This document shows, piece after piece, positions 56,944-64,000 of a DNA stretch of 64,000 nucleotides. A program made the translations under genes and the position numbers. The DNA is from Marinomonas algarum. Lineage in GTDB: Bacteria; Pseudomonadota; Gammaproteobacteria; Pseudomonadales; Marinomonadaceae. Numbering within the stretch: the stretch's first letter is position 1; every line of letters begins with the position of its first letter. The stretch is from contig NZ_JAJATW010000001.1 in assembly GCF_020532605.1 (NCBI RefSeq), forward strand, positions 310,001 through 374,000. Direction: 5' to 3'. The notes below the pieces were generated by a model. That model saw nothing but the letters and a program-made list of their open reading frames with translations. It searched no databases and was not told the DNA's origin.

Positions 56944-57857
56944 GATGGCTAGAGGACTTTATTGCCTTGGCGAAAACGCGGCACTTCTCACGCGCGGCAG
57001 ACGAGCAAAATGTCACTCAACCTACGTTCAGTCGACGCATTAAACTGCTTGAAGAGGAAATGCGCGTCACGCTGATTGATCGTAATACACTGCCATTGTC
57101 TTTAACCCCTGCTGGTGAAGTGTTTTTGCAAAGTGCAGAGCTGATTACTCGTCAACTTAAAGACACCAAAGAACGTTGCCAAGAAATTCGCAAACAAGAA
57201 GAGTCACAAGTACGGTTTGTTACCACGCAAACGCTTTTTCTTAGCGCTTACAAAGAAGTCATTGCGCCATTTTGTGACCAAATGGGCTTGGAGCTGGACA
57301 TCAATATGAAGTCAAGTTCTTGGCTCGGCATTGATTTTGTTAACTCTTTGATGGACCAGCAATGTGACGTCATGCTGTGTTATTGGCACCCAGCCATTAA
57401 CTTTATTCGTGCCCTCGACGATGAACATTACGAACACCTAGTGATTGCAGAAGAAACACTGATTCCCTGCAGTGCAACCAATGAATCAGGCGAACCCAAA
57501 TTCACGTTACCCGGTGCCAAGCGGAAGCCCCTGCCCTATATCGGCTACTATGAAAATTCCTTTTTGCAACCGGTGATTCATCACCATCTGCAGAGACAAC
57601 GGGACATTCCTCAGTTACAAACCTTGTCCGAGAATTATCACTCTGTCAGCATCAAGGCCATGGTCAAAGAAGGGTATGGTATTGGTTGGATTCCAAAGCG
57701 TCTGATGCTTGATACGCTCAATTACGGCAAAGTCGCCCTGGCAGGAGAAGAAAACTGGCATATCCCACTTGAAATTCGTCTCTATCGATCTCGATTCAAT
57801 CAAAACCCAAACGTCATGCAGTTCTGGGAAGCCTTAAAACAACAATGTCGTCGGTAG
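56934..57857 (+). CDS. LysR-family transcription regulator of the Dpp-type operon
   Basis: A 307-aa LysR regulator: the winged helix-turn-helix (EIRWLEDFIALAKTRHFSRAA, DEQNVTQPTFSRRIKLLEE) and a C-terminal effector-binding domain. The ATG at 56934 overlaps the end of the ATPase gene by 10 bases, so the gene is part of the transport operon. This suggests that it senses the imported compound and controls its own operon, which is inference. The frame is open further upstream, but only within the ATPase gene. A palindrome at 51312-51330 is a possible binding site. Confidence 0.88.
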   Translation: MEIRWLEDFIALAKTRHFSRAADEQNVTQPTFSRRIKLLEEEMRVTLIDRNTLPLSLTPAGEVFLQSAELITRQLKDTKERCQEIRKQEESQVRFVTTQTLFLSAYKEVIAPFCDQMGLELDINMKSSSWLGIDFVNSLMDQQCDVMLCYWHPAINFIRALDDEHYEHLVIAEETLIPCSATNESGEPKFTLPGAKRKPLPYIGYYENSFLQPVIHHHLQRQRDIPQLQTLSENYHSVSIKAMVKEGYGIGWIPKRLMLDTLNYGKVALAGEENWHIPLEIRLYRSRFNQNPNVMQFWEALKQQCRR

Positions 57858-57916
57858 AACACGCTATCAACAGAAGAAAAGAGAAAACCCAAAGGAGAAA
57901 ACCTAAAGGAGAAAGC

Positions 57917-60262
57917 CTAAAAGTCACTTTCTTCTTGTTGATTGAGAGCCACAATCATAGGGTCATTGACCATAGAACGGGGGCCCAAGGCTTTACTGAA
58001 TAAATAACCTTGGCCGATATCACAACCGTACTCACGCAATCGCGCCAGTTGGTCAACATCACTGATGCCTTCTGCCACAACCTTTAAGCCCAGGTCATGG
58101 CTTAAACTGATAATTGCCTTGGTCAGCGCCGCATTGCTCTTATTGTTCATCATGTCGCGTATAAACACCATGTCAATTTTGACACAGTCAAACGGCAAAT
58201 CTTTTAAATAACTTAAACTTGAATAGCCCGTACCAAAGTCATCAATCGCAAGCTTCATCCCCAAACGACTCATTTGACACAATAACTCCGCACAACCGTC
58301 TGCATCTTCAATTAAAATCGATTCAGTGACTTCGATTTCTAACAAGCTGGCGTCTATATGGTACTTATCCAGTAAAGCGAGCAGCTTAGACAAAAAATCA
58401 ACCCGCTTTAACTGCGCAGCAGAACAATTAATAGCAATAGGAGGAACATTGATGCCCTGCTCTTTCCACTCTTGCATATGCTTAAATGCTTGCTCAAAGA
58501 CCCAATCACCCAGTGGTAAAATAATGCCTGTTTGTTCTGCTATGGGAATAAACTCAGCAGGCGATACCGAACCTAATTCGCCATCGTTCCAACGTAATAA
58601 CGCTTCCATGCCGATACATCGTTCAGTAACCAGATCCATTTTAGGTTGAAAATGCAGTTCGAGTTTCTCTTCCTCTAAGGCTCTTCTCAGACGCGTTTCG
58701 ATTCGCACATTGCGAGCAAAGCGTCGACCCATTTCGCCATCGTAGAAATGATACGTTGCACGACCTGACGCCTTTGCTTGGTAAACAGCCATGTCAGCAT
58801 TTTTAATCAGATGCACAGCGTCCGAGCCAAACTCTGGGTACACTGCCACACCGATAGAACAACCAATGTCCAAGGTCAGGCCATCGGTGAAATAACTCTG
58901 GCTAATCTTGCTGATCAGGTCTTTGCACAGATGGCTCAAATTAGGTAAACGCTGACTCTGGTTTTCGGGCAAAACAATTAAAAAAGCATCGCCACCTAAG
59001 TAACCCGTCAAAGTCCCCTCTGGCAGAATAGAGGTAAGACGTTCAGATACCTTCGCCAGTAACGCATCACCTACCTCATGACCAAAAGCGTCATTGATGG
59101 TTTTAAAGTGATCAAGATCCAAAATAAGCGCTGCGATTTTTTGTCCATTACCCTGATTGTCTAGCATCAGCTCGGTTAATTTTTGACGTATTTGATGACG
59201 CGTATGAAGCCCGGTTAATTCATCAATTTCAATGCGCTCATTTAAGGTTCGCCAGACGGAATACGTTTCAAGGCATAACGTGCGTGTGTATAAAAATAGG
59301 AAAAAAGCCAACAGGGTAAAGACAGACAATGGCGTAATCACTTGCCACCAAGAAAGACGTTGCGCCACACTGCTGGCAAAACAGGTATCGACTCGCCATT
59401 TCCTGCCAGCCACTGACAGATAATGGCTGTCAAAGGCAACATCCCCCCAAAACGACGCCACCGCTGAATCTGCGAACCAAACAGTCTGCTCACCAGAGAC
59501 GTCGGCTAAACGATACTGCAGCCCTTTGTCCGTCAGTGGCACCACCTGTTTTAGTAAACCCTCAACCGTAAAATGCACACCAACAAGGCCAAAAAAACCC
59601 GTCACTAGGTCGTCTGTATAGGTCTGAGAACCAACCGGCACATACACCGGCGCCCTAAGCACAAAGTTATTTGCACTGTTTTTTCCTGGCATCTTAAAAA
59701 AAGGAGAAGAAGTCGGTTCCGATAACATGGCAGTCAAGGCATAACGGCTCTGAGCGACTTGAGCACTGTTACGGTACTCTGCCGATAAAATATCAAAGCC
59801 ATACGCAACCTTATCAGGGTAAGCAAGCACCAAGGGCATGTAGGCGTCCCGATCACCTAACGGGTAAATAGAAAAGTCTTTATAGCCATATAAAGACTGA
59901 TTTTGCTGAAGAAATGACGGCTTGTCTTTGGATAAAACATACTGAGCAAAGTAAACGTTACTGCCAAAATAATCAGACGCCGGCATGACCTTTTGCACAA
60001 AACGAGTAAATTGATCAGGGGAAACACTCGATTGACTTGACTCTATTAGAGACACAACAGAGGAAGAGATGGATTGATAATTCTCTACAGCGCGGGCCAA
60101 TTTCTCAACAAAGACGTTGCTCGACGCTGTTTGCGCAATAGCGACCTGATTTTTGGCCTCTGAATACATAATGGCACTGATGATTGCTCCACAGAGGAAA
60201 ACAACAATAAAGACGTAATAGTGTGCCTTTGAACCTACACCACATTTTTTCAATGTGTTCAT
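57917..60262 (-). CDS. CHASE-GGDEF-EAL membrane protein with a degenerate GGDEF motif
   Basis: A cyclic-di-GMP signalling protein of 781 aa. A membrane helix at about 14-34 and another at 308-328 enclose a periplasmic CHASE-type sensor (about 80-270). Then come GGDEF (345-505) and EAL (525-770) domains. The cyclase signature reads GGDAF (423-427): the catalytic Glu is Ala, and the RxxD inhibitory site is missing. The EAL domain looks intact, with EALLRW (Glu553), IDDFGTGYSSLSYL and a later KIDMVFI. I therefore expect phosphodiesterase activity with the GGDEF domain as a regulatory GTP-binding module. Single gene, minus strand. Confidence 0.9.
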   Translation of the reverse strand: MNTLKKCGVGSKAHYYVFIVVFLCGAIISAIMYSEAKNQVAIAQTASSNVFVEKLARAVENYQSISSSVVSLIESSQSSVSPDQFTRFVQKVMPASDYFGSNVYFAQYVLSKDKPSFLQQNQSLYGYKDFSIYPLGDRDAYMPLVLAYPDKVAYGFDILSAEYRNSAQVAQSRYALTAMLSEPTSSPFFKMPGKNSANNFVLRAPVYVPVGSQTYTDDLVTGFFGLVGVHFTVEGLLKQVVPLTDKGLQYRLADVSGEQTVWFADSAVASFWGDVAFDSHYLSVAGRKWRVDTCFASSVAQRLSWWQVITPLSVFTLLAFFLFLYTRTLCLETYSVWRTLNERIEIDELTGLHTRHQIRQKLTELMLDNQGNGQKIAALILDLDHFKTINDAFGHEVGDALLAKVSERLTSILPEGTLTGYLGGDAFLIVLPENQSQRLPNLSHLCKDLISKISQSYFTDGLTLDIGCSIGVAVYPEFGSDAVHLIKNADMAVYQAKASGRATYHFYDGEMGRRFARNVRIETRLRRALEEEKLELHFQPKMDLVTERCIGMEALLRWNDGELGSVSPAEFIPIAEQTGIILPLGDWVFEQAFKHMQEWKEQGINVPPIAINCSAAQLKRVDFLSKLLALLDKYHIDASLLEIEVTESILIEDADGCAELLCQMSRLGMKLAIDDFGTGYSSLSYLKDLPFDCVKIDMVFIRDMMNNKSNAALTKAIISLSHDLGLKVVAEGISDVDQLARLREYGCDIGQGYLFSKALGPRSMVNDPMIVALNQQEESDF

Positions 60263-60467
60263 TTATTTTCCCACACTCTTCATTTGTTCACTCAATTCAA
60301 CACAACCACAGCCATTGTGAAAACAGGACGCATCCATATTATTTACATTCTATTTGTACTTTACCTAAAAACGCTTTAATCAACACGGAAAATAATGTGA
60401 AGAAAGGTATTTAACGTTTTTTTCTGTTATTCTCAGCGCATTATTTACCCGATTCAACAGGCCTATT

Positions 60468-61850
60468 GTGACCCAATTTCATCACACATTAAATGTAACA
60501 CTCCCATCAAAATTGACAGCCCTACTGTCTGATATGGGCTTCAACGCTTTTACCCCTATTCAGGAAAAAAGTTTGCCCGTTATGATCGACGGTAAAGACA
60601 TTCTTGCCCAAGCACAAACAGGCAGCGGCAAAACCTTGGCATTTGCTATCGCTCTCTTACTGAAAATCAATCCACGCTTTTTTGGTGTGCAAGCCTTGGT
60701 TATGTGCCCAACTCGTGAGTTAGCCGATCAAGTATCAAAAGAAATCCGTAAAGTTGCTCGCTATCAAGAAAACATTAAAGTGCTGAGTTTGTGTGGTGGC
60801 ATGCCATTCGGCCCACAAATTGGCTCACTGGAGCACGGTGCGCACATTGTAGTCGGTACGCCAGGGCGTTTAATGGAACACCTTCGTAAAGGCACACTGA
60901 AACTCAATGCGTTGAATACATTGGTGCTCGATGAAGCCGATCGCATGCTGGATATGGGGTTTGTAGACAGCATCCGTGAAGTGGTTGAACTGACACCGAG
61001 TAATCGCCAAACGCTTTTGTTCTCAGCAACGTATGGTGACAGCATTGAAGCCATTAGTGGTGAGTTTCAAAAATCACCGGTCAATATCAAAGTGGAAGCG
61101 CAAGAAGATTTAAAACCAAACATCGAACAATTCTTTGTTCGCAGTGAAAACAAAAATAAGTGCGAAACCTTACTAGCAACATTACAGCACTTCGACCCGC
61201 GTCAAGCCATTGTCTTTTGTAATACAAAAGCAGAGTGTCAACTCGTAGCCGATTGGTTGGTCGATCATAAAATTGCCGCTTTAGCGATTCATGGTGACCT
61301 AGAGCAACGCCAACGGGATCAGGTACTCGTACGTTTTAGTAATCAGAGTAGCTGTGTATTAGTGGCAACAGATGTAGCGGCACGCGGCATTGACGTTAAA
61401 GAAATCGATCTTGTTGTCAACTATGACACGACTCGTGATACGGATGTTCATACCCATCGTATCGGACGAACCGGCCGTGCTGGCGCGGCGGGCATTGCCG
61501 TAAACTTAGTCACATCAAAAGACGATTATAAAGTACGTGATATTGAAACGCGCTTTGAGACCAAAGCAAACTTCATTAAGCTTGACGCCGTAGACCCTCA
61601 TTATCGTTTGATCCCTCAAAAAACCACCATCGCATTTGATGCTGGACGTAAAAACAAACTTCGCCCAGGTGATATTTTAGGCGCGTTAACGGCTGGTATT
61701 GGCCTGGATAAGTCACAAGTTGGGAAAATTGATATTTTTGATTTTCATGCCTATGTGTCAATCGATAATGCAGCAGCCAAAAGCGTAGTAAAAGCCTTTG
61801 AGAACAAAAAAATCAAAGGCAAAAACATTCGCGCTCGCATTTTACGCTAA
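60468..61850 (+). CDS. dbpA: ATP-dependent RNA helicase DbpA
   Basis: DbpA is a DEAD-box helicase activated by hairpin 92 of 23S rRNA that helps 50S assembly. The 460-aa protein (E. coli 457) has the Q motif NAFTPIQ, Walker A AQTGSGKT, PTRELADQV, TPGRLMEHL, LDEADRMLD, SAT and HRIGRTGRAG. The C-terminal DbpA RNA-binding domain includes KNKLRPGDILGALTAGIGL and ends KIKGKNIRARILR, which is specific for DbpA. It starts at a GTG at 60468. The VanZ gene begins 7 bases after its stop. Confidence 0.95.
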   Translation: MTQFHHTLNVTLPSKLTALLSDMGFNAFTPIQEKSLPVMIDGKDILAQAQTGSGKTLAFAIALLLKINPRFFGVQALVMCPTRELADQVSKEIRKVARYQENIKVLSLCGGMPFGPQIGSLEHGAHIVVGTPGRLMEHLRKGTLKLNALNTLVLDEADRMLDMGFVDSIREVVELTPSNRQTLLFSATYGDSIEAISGEFQKSPVNIKVEAQEDLKPNIEQFFVRSENKNKCETLLATLQHFDPRQAIVFCNTKAECQLVADWLVDHKIAALAIHGDLEQRQRDQVLVRFSNQSSCVLVATDVAARGIDVKEIDLVVNYDTTRDTDVHTHRIGRTGRAGAAGIAVNLVTSKDDYKVRDIETRFETKANFIKLDAVDPHYRLIPQKTTIAFDAGRKNKLRPGDILGALTAGIGLDKSQVGKIDIFDFHAYVSIDNAAAKSVVKAFENKKIKGKNIRARILR

Positions 61851-61857
61851 ACCCACC

Positions 61858-62256
61858 ATGACATTACGACAGACATTTTCTTGGTTCACCTCGCCGACTG
61901 CACAAACAGTCGGCTTTATAGTGGGCGCCATTATAATCGGTTGGTCGACACTCACCCCTGCTGAGTTTTTGCCAGCTGCACCCGGCGGCGACAAGCTCCA
62001 CCATGTGGTGGGATTTGGCGGTTGGGCGCTCATGTGTGCTTTAGGGCCGTTGCGGCGCTTTATGGGTCTGTCTGCCCTCATTGTGTTACTCGGTGGTGTG
62101 ATAGAAATCATTCAGCCTTATGTCAATCGCTATGGCGAATGGCTGGATTTTTATGCCGATGCCGCTGGTGTCCTTCTTGTTATCCTATTGCGCATACTGT
62201 TCATCGTTTTATACCCTCAAAAGTCATGCCTTAATGAAACAAAGAATCAGACCTGA
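61858..62256 (+). CDS. VanZ family membrane protein
   Basis: A 132-aa protein with about four hydrophobic helices and the VanZ-like pattern GGDKLHHVVGFGGWALM followed by GGVIEIIQPYVNRYGEWLDFYADAAGVLLVI. The conserved acidic and histidine positions of the family (KLHH, E in VIEIIQ, D in FYADAAG) are present. Chromosomal members of unrelated bacteria have unknown roles, and no antibiotic resistance should be assumed. It follows dbpA by 7 bases and precedes guaD by 66 bases. The ATG at 61858 is used because the upstream extension runs into dbpA. Confidence 0.85.
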   Translation: MTLRQTFSWFTSPTAQTVGFIVGAIIIGWSTLTPAEFLPAAPGGDKLHHVVGFGGWALMCALGPLRRFMGLSALIVLLGGVIEIIQPYVNRYGEWLDFYADAAGVLLVILLRILFIVLYPQKSCLNETKNQT

Positions 62257-62270
62257 TAAAGTATAACCAC

Positions 62271-62280
62271 TCGGTCAAAT
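62271..62280 (+). promoter_or_regulatory. 10-mer shared with the purine importer leader
   Basis: TCGGTCAAAT stands 42 bases before the guaD ATG and recurs at 11005-11014, upstream of the BMP-type importer operon. A shared binding site for a purine regulator is possible. Confidence 0.35.
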
Positions 62281-62322
62281 TTTGTTTTCACCTGTCTATA
62301 AAACATCACTCAAGGGAACCTT

Positions 62323-63624
62323 ATGAATCCAGTAAAAGCGTGGCGCGCAGAAATCATTCACTGTCTTGACGATCCCCAAAAAGTCGGCAATGACGCAGCG
62401 TATGAATATTTTAAAGACGGTGTATTGGCGGTTCAAAACGATAAAATTATTGCCCTTGGTGATGCAGAATGGGTGATCGCCACTTTACCTAAAGAGACGG
62501 TCATTGAGCATTTGCCTGATGCCATTATCACTGCTGGGTTTATTGATACGCACATTCATTACCCACAAACCGACATGATCGGCTCTTACGGCGAACAACT
62601 CCTAACTTGGCTAAACACGTACACCTTCCCAGAAGAAGGTAAGTTTTTTGATAAAAGCCATGCGCGTGATGTGGCCGACCGTTTTTTAAAAGAATTACTG
62701 CGTAATGGCACAACAACCGCTCTAGTGTTTGGCTCAGTGCATAAAGTCTCTGTCGAGGCGTTTTTTGAAGCATGCGAAGTCGATAATCTCCGTATGATTT
62801 GCGGAAAAGTGATGATGGATCGTAACGCGCCAGATTACTTAACCGACACTCCAGACACCAGTTACCAAGAAAGCAAAGAACTGATCGAGACTTGGCACAA
62901 TAAAGGCCGCTTGCACTATGCAATTACGCCGCGCTTTGCACCGACCAGCTCTGACGAGCAACTGCAGTTAGCCGGTAAATTGCTCAATGAATACCCAGAC
63001 GTTTATATGCACACTCATTTATCTGAAAACAAAGACGAATGCGCTTGGGTACAAGAGCTGTTTCCAGACAGCCATAATTATCTAGATGTATACGATCAGC
63101 ATAAATTGCTCAGCGAACGCTCTGTTTTCGCCCATGGCATTCACTTATGCGACAGTGAGTACCATCGATTACATAAAACAGGCTCGGCCATTGCGTTTTG
63201 CCCAACATCGAATTTATTCATTGGTAGCGGCTTATTTAAACTTAACAAAGCCGAGGAACATGACGTCAATGTGGGTCTAGGAACCGACGTTGGTGGTGGC
63301 ACCAGTTTCTCTATGTTACAAACGATAAACGAGGCCTATAAGGTCATCCAATTGCAGAATGAAAACCTGAGTCCGATTAAATCCTTGTATCTTTCCACGC
63401 TGGGTGGTGCCAGAGCGCTAAGATTAGAGGATAAAATAGGAAATTTGGCAGTCGGTACGGAAGCAGACTTCGTGATTCTTGATAAAAAAGCCACACCGCT
63501 GCTGACCTCTCGCTTGGCCCTTTCGAAAAACATCGAAGAAAGTTTATTTATCCTTATGACGCTCGGCGACGACAGAGCAATACAAGCCACCTATTCAGCC
63601 GGGCAATGTGTGCATAAGCGTTAA
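62323..63624 (+). CDS. guaD: Guanine deaminase
   Basis: GuaD converts guanine to xanthine and ammonia in purine catabolism. The 433-aa amidohydrolase has the metal site DTHIHYPQTDM, the substrate region GEQLLTWLNTYTFPEE that is diagnostic for guanine deaminases, PRFAPTSS, MHTHLSENKDE, AHGIHLCD and TDVGGGTSFSM. Length is as in E. coli (439). It fits with the adenine-deaminase-type gene and BMP importer in the same window. GGGAACC precedes the ATG. No terminator with a T-tail on the plus strand is seen directly after it. Confidence 0.95.
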   Translation: MNPVKAWRAEIIHCLDDPQKVGNDAAYEYFKDGVLAVQNDKIIALGDAEWVIATLPKETVIEHLPDAIITAGFIDTHIHYPQTDMIGSYGEQLLTWLNTYTFPEEGKFFDKSHARDVADRFLKELLRNGTTTALVFGSVHKVSVEAFFEACEVDNLRMICGKVMMDRNAPDYLTDTPDTSYQESKELIETWHNKGRLHYAITPRFAPTSSDEQLQLAGKLLNEYPDVYMHTHLSENKDECAWVQELFPDSHNYLDVYDQHKLLSERSVFAHGIHLCDSEYHRLHKTGSAIAFCPTSNLFIGSGLFKLNKAEEHDVNVGLGTDVGGGTSFSMLQTINEAYKVIQLQNENLSPIKSLYLSTLGGARALRLEDKIGNLAVGTEADFVILDKKATPLLTSRLALSKNIEESLFILMTLGDDRAIQATYSAGQCVHKR

Positions 63625-63696
63625 TAAAGAGGGTCAAACTCACTTACAGTGACGCATCTTGTCACAATATAGTAATTTGTAGTTTTTATGGTATGA

Positions 63697-63741
63697 AAAA
63701 TGCTTTATTGTTAGCGATACACAGCGACTTTAAAGCATTTT
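63697..63741 (-). terminator. Hairpin downstream of the minus-strand gene remnant
   Basis: AAAATGCTTTA and TAAAGCATTTT pair over 11 bases with a 23-base loop. On the minus strand they are followed by TTC after the T-run of the arm, giving a terminator-like end 9 bases after the remnant's stop codon. It may also act for guaD. Confidence 0.55.
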
Positions 63742-63749
63742 GAAGGTGT

Positions 63750-63842
63750 TCAATCTTGGACCGATTGCTGTTGTTTATCATTGCGCTTCCACAAGAAGTA
63801 AATGTAGGCCACTGTCATTAACCAAAAGTTAATGCCGCAGGA
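63750..63842 (-). pseudogene. C-terminal remnant of a membrane protein
   Basis: About 30 codons are open on the minus strand, ending in TGA at 63750-63752. They encode a hydrophobic segment INFWLMTVAYIYFLWKRND followed by a polar tail, which looks like the last helix and cytoplasmic end of a transporter. The frame is closed by a stop at 63843-63845, and no start codon precedes it. The parent protein cannot be recognised from so little. A terminator-like hairpin still follows the stop. Confidence 0.45.
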
Positions 63843-64000
63843 TTACTGATTAGTGGTACAGCCGGTATAGGGATGATCTTACTCAGATTAACCGACCTTT
63901 CTTTTGGTCAGCTTTTCTTTCTGATTAACCTGCCATTTTATATTTTAGCTTGGTACGCATTAGGGCGAGACTTCACAATACGAACCTTCGTCAGCGTCAG
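63822..64000 (+). pseudogene. YitT-family membrane protein, 5' truncated
   Basis: The plus-strand frame from 63822 reads NAAGLLISGTAGIGMIL and then LSFGQLFFLINLPFYILAW, the core of the YitT/DUF161 membrane family (normally near residues 30-75), and continues past the right edge. Ahead of it is an in-frame TAA (63819-63821), and the usual N-terminal helix is absent. The first ATG, at 63873, lies inside the conserved region. I call it a truncated gene with moderate confidence, since its 3' part is not visible. Confidence 0.6.

Noticed and set aside
61858-62256. Glycopeptide resistance gene because of the VanZ name
   Set aside because: VanZ-like membrane proteins are widespread in chromosomes without van clusters; no vanA/H/X genes are present.

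Overview
The window looks like a chromosomal segment of a marine gammaproteobacterium, most likely Marinomonas or a close Oceanospirillales relative. This is inferred from gene order and protein character, not from a database search. The evidence is the rng-maf-mreDCB block next to gatCAB, the gloB/yafS-like/rnhA/dnaQ cluster, Cti, KdkA and NhaB. Base composition looks moderate and even. I see no rRNA, tRNA, CRISPR array, insertion sequence, integrase or obvious prophage, so most of the window is core genome with transport operons.

Layout. 1-3241 (minus): RNase G (partial), Maf, MreD, MreC, MreB. 3479-6687 (plus): the GatCAB amidotransferase. 6835-8782: a cysteine-cluster protein and a YcbB-like L,D-transpeptidase lipoprotein. 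8878-10648 (minus): RlmM and a short RluA-type pseudouridine synthase. 11190-17040 (plus): a BMP-family nucleoside/nucleobase ABC importer followed by an adenine-deaminase-type enzyme. 17172-23235: a DUF2750 protein, a secreted repeat protein, an alanine/glycine symporter, a lactate-permease family protein and NADP-glutamate dehydrogenase. 23742-27013 (minus): a UvrD-like helicase and a 2OG-Fe(II) oxygenase in one operon. 27191-30831 (plus): a YnjBCD-type ABC importer. 30924-38257: SohB, NhaB, DnaQ, RNase HI, a YafS-like methyltransferase, GloB and MltD. 38342-43896: PpnP, a GcvA-like LysR regulator, a DEAD-box helicase, DUF1285, an MTHFR-like protein and a family 9 glycosyltransferase. 44001-45633: KdkA and an LpxL-type acyltransferase. 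45673-50955: Cti, a PPOX-fold protein, an acidic unknown, a YacL-like protein and YlqF. 51402-57857: a Dpp/Opp-type ABC operon ending in its own LysR gene. 57917-64000: a CHASE-GGDEF-EAL protein, DbpA, VanZ, GuaD and two gene remnants at the edge.

Genes that work together. MreBCD build the cell-shape scaffold. GatCAB makes Gln-tRNA(Gln)/Asn-tRNA(Asn). The BMP importer, adenine deaminase and guanine deaminase form a purine-base uptake and salvage set, and a 10-mer is shared by the leaders of the importer and of guaD. KdkA, the LpxL-type acyltransferase and the glycosyltransferase act on lipopolysaccharide.

No dramatic new system is visible. The best leads are two probable ATT start codons (mreC and a LysR gene), a likely structured small RNA upstream of the Dpp-type operon, a CIRCE-like palindrome with short spacing, a terminator-like element in the nhaB leader, a diguanylate cyclase domain that has lost its catalytic Glu, and a deletion-type junction of two broken membrane-protein genes at the right edge.
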